A DNA stretch of 64,000 nt, from contig NZ_JAKZLC010000005.1 in the NCBI RefSeq assembly GCF_022808815.1, forward strand, positions 247,836 to 311,835. The letters are read 5' to 3'. Below, one piece after another: positions 22,021 through 30,396 of the stretch (within the stretch, counting starts at the first letter, position 1; each line of letters opens with the position of its first letter). A program made the translations under genes and the position numbers. A model generated the notes under the pieces. That model made no database searches. It had not been told where the DNA came from and saw only the letters and a program-made list of their open reading frames with translations. This DNA is from Geothrix paludis (GTDB taxonomy: Bacteria; Acidobacteriota; Holophagae; Holophagales; Holophagaceae).

Positions 22021-24972
22021 GTGAGCTACGACCCCTTTGATGGCGTGCTGCTGAACGACCCCCGACCGCCTGTGTCGGGCGCCGTCAGCCTCATGCTGCA
22101 CCTGCGGGCGGCTCGGAGATTGGCCAAGGCCCAGGGTCGCACTACGGGTCCCAGCCTAGATGCTCTGGAGGCACGCGCTCAGGCCTGCCGGGAACTGCTG
22201 GCGCAGGGCCTGCTGCCTTCAACCCTCAGGGAACTGCAAAAGCATGGGCTGGACCTGGGGCTTCCCAAAGCCGCCCACAGCCTGGCCAGCGTGCTTGCTC
22301 ACATGGAGGCCTACCTCAAGGAGGTGGAAGCGGGCGGCTACCTGGAGCCGGACCTGGCCCTCTGGCAGGCCGTGGACCTGGAACTGGCCGGGAAGCGGGG
22401 ACTCTGGATCGAGCGGACCGAAGCAGATGGGCCGCTGGAGGCCGGGCTCCGCGACCTTGTGCCCACGCGTCTTCGGGCTTTGGCCTGCGTACCTGGCCTG
22501 GGTGGTGCCACATTCAGGCTCGCGGCCCAAAAAGGCGGCGAGGCCTCCGGCCTCTTCGGCAGCGCCCAGCCCCTCGTGGCGTGGTTCCTTGATGGGCTCG
22601 AAGCCCATGGCGACAGACTCCCCAATGCCCTCGACCTTTCTGAACCGGAGGGCTGGGGATCAGCCCCCTGGTCGCTCGCTCTGGAATCCCTGTTCGAGGG
22701 GCCACTGGACCTGAAGGACCATGCGGACACGTTCCAACGGGGCCTCGTCGAGGGCCCCCTCGACCTGCTGCGTCATGCCATCGAGCAGGTCTGCGTCTGG
22801 CTGGACACTGGGATCCCCCCTTCGGAGATCACCCTCATCCACCCTGAACCTCAGACGGTGGCCGCCTTCCTCGCGCCCCTGCTGGCAGAAGAGGGTGTGG
22901 CCCTCCACGTGCGCGGCGGCCTGCTGCCCCTCATCGCAAGTGAAGCCTGGAGTCCGCTCTGGACCCTGCTCATGGGCGTGCAGCGGCTGGACCCCTGTGC
23001 CGTTTCCGCAGGGCTCCGCGCATCCAAGCGCGACGACCTGCGCCACTGGGCGGACGCCCTGGCTCTCGCGGACCAGAGCGGGGCGCTCGCGTTTGAAGGC
23101 AGCTTCATGCACCTGCGAGACCGCGTGAAGGAGTACGCCCAAGGCATCTGGCAGGAACTGGCCGCACTGAGGACCACCACCCAGACCGCCCACCGATGGG
23201 CCGAGCGCCTGGAATCTCTGGCCACCACGCTGCGTCTGCCCATGGATCCCGACGATTTCTATTCCCCGCTGGGCCTGCTCAAGGAGGCCTGGGGCAATGA
23301 GACCTGGAGCTTCGCCGACATGCTCCTGGCGCTGGAGGCTTTCCTGGACACGGCACGCAGCAGCGAGATCCCCCGAGCCGTGGAGGGCCTGCGCCTCGTG
23401 ACCCCAGGCACGATCCTCGACGACTGGAACGGCGCGCGGGCTACCCTGATCCTCGACCTCTCCGAAGGTGCCTGGCCCAGCCGCCCCGCCGAGAACGCTG
23501 ACCTGGACGGCGACCGCAAGGCCGCCATAAACCGTGCGCTGCTCGCCTGGAGTCAGGCGGAGCCGACGGCCACATTCCCCCCTGCTCTGCAGCGGTTCTG
23601 GCTACCCCGCAGCGAACACGGCGACCAGATTCCACGCGCCTTCCAGCGGGAGGCCTACGCCTTCAACAAGGTGCTGGCCATGACCCGTGAGCGCCTGGTG
23701 GTGCTCAGTCCTGCCCAGGATGAGGATGGCCGCATGAAGTCCCAGGGGCCCTTCTGGACGGCACTGGAGGGCGCGGCTCCGTGGCGTCCTGAACCCGCGC
23801 TGCACAGCCGCTTGCGCTGGCGATGGGAAGGCCACGATCAGTCACCTCAGCACCAGACACGGGCCATCGCCGCCCAGGCCCGCCCAGCCAACGAGGCGCT
23901 ACTGGCGGAAGCGCCGGACTCCGACCGTGCACCGGGACTCCGTGCCGCCTGGCTCAAGGGCCAGGACAGCGCCAGCCCCACGGCGCTCGAAGGCCTCGCC
24001 AAGTGCCCCTTCCGCTCTCTCGCTGAGCGGGTGTGGGGCCTGCAGACCTTCGATGCGCGCACCCGGATGTCCATGGCCGTGGGCATCCTCGTCCACCACA
24101 TCATGGAAGAGGCCTTGGCACCCTTCGTGGGCATGGAAGACTGGCCCGCCGCCTTCCAGACGGCACTGGGCCTGGGTTCTGAGGCCGGAGCCGATGACCT
24201 CATCCCCCACCTGCAATCCCTCTGGCAGGACCACCAGGACCAGTGGCTGATGGAACTGGACCGCCACATCCCGCAGGAGCAGTGGCCCCAGGCCGTGCTG
24301 CGCCTGGAGTCCCTGCTCCCCAACCTGGCCGCAGGCATGCTGCGGGATGTCCGAGCCGAGGCCCCCGAGAAGGGGGAATTCGCGTTGCTCGACCCAACGC
24401 GCCTGTCCGCTCCGAAGTCGAAGAAGCCGTCAGCGCCCCCACCGGAGACCTGGCGCCGGACACTCCTGGCCCTCGAGGGCAGCCTGGGACCGGTGCCTCT
24501 GGATATGGGTGATGGGCGTTCCTTGGCCGTCAGTGGCAAGGTCGATCGTATCGAGCGCTGGACCAGTGACAGCCTCTCCTTCCTACGCGTGGTGGACTAC
24601 AAGACCTCGAAGGAAACCTACCTCAAGGCCTACTCCGAGGACGACGCCCCCTTTGCATCGCACCTCCAGACCCCGCTCTACATGCTTCTTGCGGAGCAGG
24701 TCTACGAGGGCGAACGGGCCACGGCGGTGCTCTTCCCCCTGAGTGACGAGGAGCCGAAGCCCTTCACCAAGCACTTGGCCACCCTGGCCGAAGCCGGACC
24801 CGATGGAGCCTGGCGCGAGAAATTGCTGACGAACCTCGCCCGCTTCGATGCGCGGCTGGAGTCGGGGGATTTCCCGCCGACTCCCGGCGAGCACTGCAGC
24901 CAGTGCCAGTTGGCGGCCCTTTGCGGGCGCCCCGTGGACGTGACCGTCGAGACCGATGGGGAGGGGGACTGA
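22021..24972 (+). CDS. addB: AddB/RexB-like nuclease subunit (PD-(D/E)XK, Fe-S)
   Basis: The 983-residue protein resembles the AddB subunit of AddAB, which processes double-strand ends for recombination. The N-terminal two thirds look like a degenerate helicase fold without a clear Walker A motif. The C-terminus has a RecB-type nuclease: HHIMEEAL near 690 and VVDYKTS with Asp about 859 and Lys about 861. An iron-sulphur cluster is indicated by Cys about 662 and the C-terminal CSQCQLAALC (Cys about 959, 962, 968), the AddB arrangement. The start is a GTG at 22021 with a weak ribosome site. The addA gene begins one base after the stop. Base composition appears slightly lower in GC than in flanking housekeeping genes. 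Confidence 0.86.
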   Translation: MSYDPFDGVLLNDPRPPVSGAVSLMLHLRAARRLAKAQGRTTGPSLDALEARAQACRELLAQGLLPSTLRELQKHGLDLGLPKAAHSLASVLAHMEAYLKEVEAGGYLEPDLALWQAVDLELAGKRGLWIERTEADGPLEAGLRDLVPTRLRALACVPGLGGATFRLAAQKGGEASGLFGSAQPLVAWFLDGLEAHGDRLPNALDLSEPEGWGSAPWSLALESLFEGPLDLKDHADTFQRGLVEGPLDLLRHAIEQVCVWLDTGIPPSEITLIHPEPQTVAAFLAPLLAEEGVALHVRGGLLPLIASEAWSPLWTLLMGVQRLDPCAVSAGLRASKRDDLRHWADALALADQSGALAFEGSFMHLRDRVKEYAQGIWQELAALRTTTQTAHRWAERLESLATTLRLPMDPDDFYSPLGLLKEAWGNETWSFADMLLALEAFLDTARSSEIPRAVEGLRLVTPGTILDDWNGARATLILDLSEGAWPSRPAENADLDGDRKAAINRALLAWSQAEPTATFPPALQRFWLPRSEHGDQIPRAFQREAYAFNKVLAMTRERLVVLSPAQDEDGRMKSQGPFWTALEGAAPWRPEPALHSRLRWRWEGHDQSPQHQTRAIAAQARPANEALLAEAPDSDRAPGLRAAWLKGQDSASPTALEGLAKCPFRSLAERVWGLQTFDARTRMSMAVGILVHHIMEEALAPFVGMEDWPAAFQTALGLGSEAGADDLIPHLQSLWQDHQDQWLMELDRHIPQEQWPQAVLRLESLLPNLAAGMLRDVRAEAPEKGEFALLDPTRLSAPKSKKPSAPPPETWRRTLLALEGSLGPVPLDMGDGRSLAVSGKVDRIERWTSDSLSFLRVVDYKTSKETYLKAYSEDDAPFASHLQTPLYMLLAEQVYEGERATAVLFPLSDEEPKPFTKHLATLAEAGPDGAWREKLLTNLARFDARLESGDFPPTPGEHCSQCQLAALCGRPVDVTVETDGEGD

Positions 24973-24973
24973 C

Positions 24974-27900
24974 ATGCGCACCCTCGACCTGAGCGATCCC
25001 CGTATCCTCGACCAGTCGCTGGTGGTGAGCGCCAGCGCGGGATCCGGGAAGACCTTCACCCTCACGGTGCTGGTCACCGCCCGGCTGGGTCGTGGGGATA
25101 TCCACCCCTGGGAAATCCTCGCCACCACCTTCAGCGAGGCATCCGCAGCAGACCTCCGCGAGCGACTGCTTCACCCCCTGAATCTGCTGTCCGCCCTGGA
25201 TGAGGCCGAGTGGAGGCACCTGCTGCCCCACCTCGACGCGCCTGTGGCCAAGGACCTTGAGGCCATCCTCAAGGACCTGCCCAGCATCCAGCACCTGAAG
25301 AAGTCTGCCGGGGAGGTGGCCCAAGCCGCCACCCACTGGCCGGGCGCACCCTGGCTCGGCTCGCCCGCCAAGGCCCGCGCCTACTGGCGCCGCCTGCGGC
25401 GGGAAGCCGAGCTGCTGCAGGTGTCCACCATCCACAGCCTGGCCATGCGTGTGCTGAGCAAGGGCGAGGGCAGCAGCGACACCATTCTCGATGTGCGTCA
25501 TCCCTCCCTGCTGCGGCTGCTGCGACTGACGGTGCGCGAGTCACTGACCCTGCCCTCTGGTCATGCCGACGAAGTGCCCGCCCGATTGCTGCTCGCCTGG
25601 GCTGAGCAGAACTGGGAGGAATTATCCCAGGGTTTCGACAACCACCTGGATGCCCTTGGGCACCTGACGGGTGAAGACCCCAGCCACCACCTAGATGCGT
25701 TGAGGCGTGCCCTGGCTGCAGCCCGGACCGCGCTGACACCCTTCGCCGCAGATCCTGAGCTGGCCAAGCATCCCAGCGGCAAGGGCCTCCATAACTTCAA
25801 GAAGGAGAACCTCCTCCCAGTCCCCGGCGACGGCACTGATCTACAGATGAACCTCCGCTGGGCCCAGGCCCAGAGCGGGCGCGTGTCGAACCCGCCCCCT
25901 GCCTACTACTCCGACGCCTTCTGCGACGCGATGGCGACCCTCAAGCCGGTGGCCACCGCGCTGGAAGCCTGGCTTCGCTGCCTGCTGGTGAATGCACTCC
26001 AGCGCTTCGATGCAGAGAAGCAGGCCCAGGGGCTGGCCACCTTCGGCGATCTGGTTCGCAAGGCCTTGGACAGCCTCAAGATCCACGGACTGGAGACTCC
26101 CGCGCCAAAGCTGCTTCTGGTGGATGAGTACCAGGACACTTCCAAGGTGCAAGATGCCTTCCTCGAGGCCCTTGGCGCCGAGCGCATGGTGCGGGTGGGC
26201 GATGTGAAGCAGGCCATCTATGGCTTCCGCGGCGGCGATCCCGACCTGCTGCGGGACCGGCTGGCCGCGGCTGGCGAGGGTGCCCTCCGCCTCGCTTCCA
26301 ACTTCCGCTCCACGCCAGAGATCGTGGCCCTGGCCAACACCTATGTGGACCAGGTCTGGCCCCAGTTGGATCCCTCGGTTGGTGATCTAGACGGTGCCCA
26401 GCTACCCATCGCCGCACCCGGGCCTCCGGTGGGGTTGGTCCGCACGCCTGCGCCACCCTCTTCGGGCGACCTTCCGGCACTGTCGGATTGGATCTCGGGC
26501 CTCTCCCGAGAGTCCGGCTGGACCGATTCCATCGGCGCTCCTGTGAAGCCCGGAAGCCGCACTCGGGCGCTCCTGCTCAAGCAGCGCACCCGCCTGCCGG
26601 GCCTCCTCCAGCGCCTCAAGGCCAAAGGAATCCAGCCCTACGTGGTGGCCAAGGAGGGTTTCTGGGACAGTCCCGGCGTGCGCCTCGTCCTCGCGGCCCT
26701 GGAGGCTGTGGCGCACCCAGAGCGACCCATCCCCTGTGCGGCGTTGCTGCGCCAAGTGGCGGGCCTGACCGATGCCGAGCTGGCGGCCCTGGCCCAAGGC
26801 GGCGAAGGCCGTCCTGGGCTGCCCGGCCTGGGCCAATTGGATTCCGAATGCCTGCCGGAAGCACATCGAGACGCCACCCGATTCCTCCTCGACCTGAGGC
26901 AGGCCTCCACCCAAACCATCGCAGGCCGCCTGCTACGACAGGGAGCCATCCTCCAAGCCATCACAGCCCTGGAAGTTCATGGTGCGCTGGAGCCCCTGCG
27001 GGCACGGCGCAACCTGGCGGGGCTGTTCGCCCGGCTCCAAGACCTGCCCGCCAGCCCCTCCGTGGCATTCGCCCTGCTGGATGATGAGCGGAATGGCCTG
27101 GAGCAGGGCGATCTGCCCGCCTCCGTGGAAGACGCCGACCTGCTCATCCAGACCGCTCATGGCAGCAAGGGACTCGAATACGACGACGTCATCCTGCCCC
27201 TGCTCAACGTGAACCCGCGCAGTTTCCGAAAGGGTGACCTGCGCACGTGCCCCGGGACTGGCGAGTTGCTGCTCGCTTGGAAGCTGGGGAAATTCACGGG
27301 ACGCGCCTATGACGACCTCAAGCCCTTGGTGGAATCTAAACAGAAGCGCGACGAACTCAACCTGCTCTATGTGGCGCTCACGCGGGCCAAGGGGCGGCTC
27401 TGCCTGCTGCTCCAGGAGCCGAAGGATCCCAAAGATCCCAAGCCCCCCAGCGAGTTCAAGACCTGGGCGAAGTGGGGGCAGGTCCTGGCCAGCACGCACC
27501 CGAATTGGAAAGCACTGACAGATCCACCGACGCCACTGCCAGTGCCGACACCGGTCGCCCTCAGGCCGGACTTACCGCCTTTGAGAACGGCCCTAGCCGA
27601 TTTCACCTTGCCTACGGATGCCCATGACGACCTTCCTGGGGATACCCGCAGCAAGGCCCGCCAGGACGGTGAAGCCATGCATGCCTTCCTCCGGGATCTC
27701 CTGGTGCGCTGGGAGGATCCGGAAGCCTTCCAGGACTGCCTGGCCGCCACCCCACCAGTCGCCCACGCCCGCGAGAATGCCCTGCGCTTCCTGGAGCAGT
27801 TCGAGGCCATGGGCTGGCGGCACCTTCGCCGACGCACCGAATTGCCCCTCGCAGGTGCCGCCAGGAGTGGTGGGCTTGGACGCGCGGATCTTGTCGTTTG

Positions 27901-28081
27901 GGGCGAAGACTGCATTCACCTTCTTGACTTCAAGCACTCCAAGTCCTTCGGGGACGAGGAACTTGCGAGTTACCGAGACCAACTCCATCGGTATGCCACA
28001 GCTCTGGCGGAACGGGAGAGGGTGCCCGTGACCTCTTGGCTTGTGCCAATTCGTGGCAGCGGTTGGGTCAATCTGGATTAG
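24974..28081 (+). CDS. addA: AddA-like UvrD-family helicase-nuclease
   Basis: The 1035-residue protein is a superfamily 1A helicase with a C-terminal nuclease, the motor subunit of AddAB. Motifs in order: SASAGSGKTFTL (Walker A, about 20-31), LLLVDEYQDTS (motif II), VGDVKQAIYGFRGGD (motif III), LASNFRS (motif IV), QTAHGSKGLEYDDVILP (motif V) and NLLYVALTRAKGRL (motif VI). The nuclease motif is LLDFKHSK with Asp about 985 followed by a YRDQLHRYA helix. Start at 24974 has a purine-rich GGGGAGGGGG upstream; a frame beginning at 24956 would overlap addB. Together with AddB it resects DNA ends and may also degrade foreign linear DNA. Confidence 0.9.
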   Translation: MRTLDLSDPRILDQSLVVSASAGSGKTFTLTVLVTARLGRGDIHPWEILATTFSEASAADLRERLLHPLNLLSALDEAEWRHLLPHLDAPVAKDLEAILKDLPSIQHLKKSAGEVAQAATHWPGAPWLGSPAKARAYWRRLRREAELLQVSTIHSLAMRVLSKGEGSSDTILDVRHPSLLRLLRLTVRESLTLPSGHADEVPARLLLAWAEQNWEELSQGFDNHLDALGHLTGEDPSHHLDALRRALAAARTALTPFAADPELAKHPSGKGLHNFKKENLLPVPGDGTDLQMNLRWAQAQSGRVSNPPPAYYSDAFCDAMATLKPVATALEAWLRCLLVNALQRFDAEKQAQGLATFGDLVRKALDSLKIHGLETPAPKLLLVDEYQDTSKVQDAFLEALGAERMVRVGDVKQAIYGFRGGDPDLLRDRLAAAGEGALRLASNFRSTPEIVALANTYVDQVWPQLDPSVGDLDGAQLPIAAPGPPVGLVRTPAPPSSGDLPALSDWISGLSRESGWTDSIGAPVKPGSRTRALLLKQRTRLPGLLQRLKAKGIQPYVVAKEGFWDSPGVRLVLAALEAVAHPERPIPCAALLRQVAGLTDAELAALAQGGEGRPGLPGLGQLDSECLPEAHRDATRFLLDLRQASTQTIAGRLLRQGAILQAITALEVHGALEPLRARRNLAGLFARLQDLPASPSVAFALLDDERNGLEQGDLPASVEDADLLIQTAHGSKGLEYDDVILPLLNVNPRSFRKGDLRTCPGTGELLLAWKLGKFTGRAYDDLKPLVESKQKRDELNLLYVALTRAKGRLCLLLQEPKDPKDPKPPSEFKTWAKWGQVLASTHPNWKALTDPPTPLPVPTPVALRPDLPPLRTALADFTLPTDAHDDLPGDTRSKARQDGEAMHAFLRDLLVRWEDPEAFQDCLAATPPVAHARENALRFLEQFEAMGWRHLRRRTELPLAGAARSGGLGRADLVVWGEDCIHLLDFKHSKSFGDEELASYRDQLHRYATALAERERVPVTSWLVPIRGSGWVNLD

Positions 28082-28376
28082 CAGACTTCTTCGGTTCGAA
28101 TAAGGACGGAAATCGCTACCCACACAGCCCGCACCTCAAGGGGAGGAGTCAATCCTGCGGGGCCAACCTCCGAGCCGTTACACACGCATGTCTGCATGAG
28201 CCAGGGAGGCGGGGCCAAAGCCTGATCGGATGGCCACAGCAGCGCAAGCTCACCGCTTGAAGACATGCCCTTGGTGCCAAGACGGATACGCCATTCCGCC
28301 ACCTCCTGTGGACAGGACGAGCCTCTGGGTGCAGGCTTCCCTTGCACCGGGATCACGGTGCGCGGGGAGCCATGTC
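28082..28376. other. Non-coding spacer after addA
   Basis: No supported gene, terminator or repeat was found in these 295 bases. A longer reading frame enters from 28230 but the only well-placed ribosome site belongs to the small gene starting at 28377. Confidence 0.4.
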
Positions 28377-28559
28377 ATGTCTGGTAAGGAAGACGAAGGT
28401 ACCGTTCTGCGGACCCTGGCCGAGTTGTACCCCACCCTCAAGGACCTCAGAACGGCCGCACCTCCGGAGGCCGCGGGCTTCCTGGCCCACACCCGCACGA
28501 ACTCGGAGAAATGGCCCACCGAATCCTTGATCGAGGGATACCTGGACGCCATTCCCTGA
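28377..28559 (+). CDS. Small hypothetical protein (60 aa)
   Basis: A 60-residue acidic, mostly helical protein beginning MSGKEDEGTV. I chose the ATG at 28377 because GGGGAG lies seven bases upstream; an ATG at 28372 is in another frame. No domain recognised. It precedes the glycosylase-like gene by 40 bases in the same direction. It could be a chance ORF. Confidence 0.45.
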   Translation: MSGKEDEGTVLRTLAELYPTLKDLRTAAPPEAAGFLAHTRTNSEKWPTESLIEGYLDAIP

Positions 28560-28599
28560 GGCACGCGCCACCCGCTCATTCGATTCAATCGGCCCGACC

Positions 28600-29190
28600 A
28601 TGAACATCACAGATCCGGACGCCTGCGCCTCGCTCCTGGCTGAAGTCCGCGCCTGCACCCTGTGCCGGGACGAGCTGCCCCTGGGGCCGAATCCGGTCCT
28701 CCAGCTGCATCCGGTGGCCCGGATCCTCATCGTCGGCCAGGCGCCCGGGAGGAAGGTCCACCGGTCCGGCCTGCCCTTCGATGACGCGAGCGGCCAGCGC
28801 TTGCGCGCGTGGCTGGGAATCAGCCGCGAGGTGTTCTACGACGCCGAACGGATCGCCATCCTGCCCATGGGATTCTGCTATCCGGGCACGGGGACGTCGG
28901 GCGACCTTCCGCCGCGGCCCGAGTGTGCGCCGGCCTGGCGCACACAGCTGCTCGGACACCTGCCCAACCTGCAGACCACCCTGGTCATTGGGCAGTACGC
29001 CCAACGTCACGAGTACGGAGCGGGAGCCGCCTCTCTCACCGATCTGGTGCGCAACTGGAGGAAGGACTGGCCCCGCCTGGTCCCGCTCCCCCATCCCAGT
29101 CCCCGGAACAACCTGTGGCTGCGCCGCAACCCATGGTTCGAAGCCGACGTGCTGCCCTCCCTGAGGACCCTGGTGGCGAGGCTGGTGTGA
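28600..29190 (+). CDS. Uracil-DNA glycosylase family protein
   Basis: The 196-residue protein matches the UDG superfamily: GQAPGRKVHRSGLPF near residue 46 corresponds to the GExPG...G.PF water-activating motif of family 4/5-like enzymes, and LPHPSPRNN near 165 is the HPSPRN DNA-intercalation motif. A CTLC near the N-terminus hints at a metal or Fe-S site, though a complete four-cysteine set is not obvious. It belongs to the subgroup often annotated only as uracil-DNA glycosylase-like, whose substrate is unproven. Convergent with the FabH-like gene, 13 bases between stops. Confidence 0.82.
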   Translation: MNITDPDACASLLAEVRACTLCRDELPLGPNPVLQLHPVARILIVGQAPGRKVHRSGLPFDDASGQRLRAWLGISREVFYDAERIAILPMGFCYPGTGTSGDLPPRPECAPAWRTQLLGHLPNLQTTLVIGQYAQRHEYGAGAASLTDLVRNWRKDWPRLVPLPHPSPRNNLWLRRNPWFEADVLPSLRTLVARLV

Positions 29191-29203
29191 AGCCGCCTGA
29201 GCC

Positions 29204-30286
29204 TCAGGGCCAGCGGTAGACCATGGCGTTGATGCTCATGCCCGCACCCACGGAGGCGAACACGACGATGTTGCCGCTCGCCAGGGTGTGCCCTTCCAGC
29301 TGGCCCCTCACGATCAGATCGAGGAGGGTGGGCACGGTGGCCACGGAGCTGTTGCCCAGCCAGGAGACGGTCATGGGCATGATGCCCGCGGGCATGTCCG
29401 CCCTGCCGTAGAGCCGGAAGAGGCGCTTGAGGATGGCCTCGTCCATCTTCCCGTTGGCCTGGTGGATCAGCACCTTGTCCACGTGCTCCAGGGAGAGCCC
29501 CGCCCGCTCGAGGCTCAGGCGCACCAGTCCCGGCACGGTGGCGATGGCGTATTCGTAGAGCTTCCGCCCCTGCATCTTGATGTAGAGCTGGCGATCGCCG
29601 CCTTCGAGGTCGAAGGAGGGACCCATCTTCAACAGTCCGGCGTGGTCGAGGGCGTCGGACCGGGTGGCGTGCGCGAGGATGCCCACGGGCGCGTCATGGG
29701 CCTGGGCCTCCAGCACCACGGCCCCGGCGCCGTCCGCATAGATCAGGCTGTCCCGGTCGACGGGATCGGACACGCGGGAGAGGGTCTCGGCGCCGATCAC
29801 CAGGGCCCGCTTCGCGTCCCCCGAGCGCAGGAAGTAGTCCGCCTGGATCACGGCCTGGACCCAGCCGGGGCAGCCGAAGGGCAGGTCGTAGGCCACGCAG
29901 AAGGGATTGGCGATGCCGAGCCTCGCCTTGACCCGCGCGGCCAGGGTCGGCACCAGGTCGGGCTGCCGGCTGCCCGCGGTCACGTCGCCGAAGTTGTGGG
30001 CCACGATGACGTAGTCGAGGGTCTCCGGGTCGATGGCGGCCGAGGCCAGGGCCTTCTGCGCGGCCTCCAGGGCCAGGTCCGAGGCGACCTGATCCTCCGA
30101 GACGTAGCGCCGTTCGGCGATCTCGGTGATCTCCCGGAACTTTCCCACCATCCGCGCCGTCTCGTCCGCGGGATAGGGCCGCCCTTCACCTTCGAAGAAG
30201 GCCTGGCCGAGGAACGCCTCGTTCGGAACCTTCCGGGAGGGGATGCAGCTGCCCGTGCCGGTGATGACGCTTCGTACCTGTGCCAC
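29204..30286 (-). CDS. 3-oxoacyl-ACP synthase III (FabH) family protein
   Basis: This 360-residue thiolase-fold enzyme condenses an acyl-CoA (or related acyl donor) with malonyl-ACP or another acceptor. The catalytic triad is visible: Cys about 139 in DLPFGCPGW, His in LIHQANGKMD, and Asn in WLGNSSVATVP. The start is GTG at 30286, with AAGGAG seven bases upstream; a much longer in-frame extension to 32302 runs antisense to nothing real and overlaps topB in another frame, so it is rejected. Length is slightly above typical FabH (about 320), with extra residues in the N-terminal third (KFREITEIAERRYV), as in long-chain or OleC/PqsB-like relatives, so it may not be the housekeeping FabH. Confidence 0.85.
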   Translation of the reverse strand: MAQVRSVITGTGSCIPSRKVPNEAFLGQAFFEGEGRPYPADETARMVGKFREITEIAERRYVSEDQVASDLALEAAQKALASAAIDPETLDYVIVAHNFGDVTAGSRQPDLVPTLAARVKARLGIANPFCVAYDLPFGCPGWVQAVIQADYFLRSGDAKRALVIGAETLSRVSDPVDRDSLIYADGAGAVVLEAQAHDAPVGILAHATRSDALDHAGLLKMGPSFDLEGGDRQLYIKMQGRKLYEYAIATVPGLVRLSLERAGLSLEHVDKVLIHQANGKMDEAILKRLFRLYGRADMPAGIMPMTVSWLGNSSVATVPTLLDLIVRGQLEGHTLASGNIVVFASVGAGMSINAMVYRWP

Positions 30287-30396
30287 CCGTTCTCCTTGCG
30301 GCAGACGAGCCGGAAATGCCGAATACAACCAGTCTACTTCCCATGACTTCCACATCTCCCCGAAATTCCCGAACCTGCCCTCGGATCGGAGATCGG

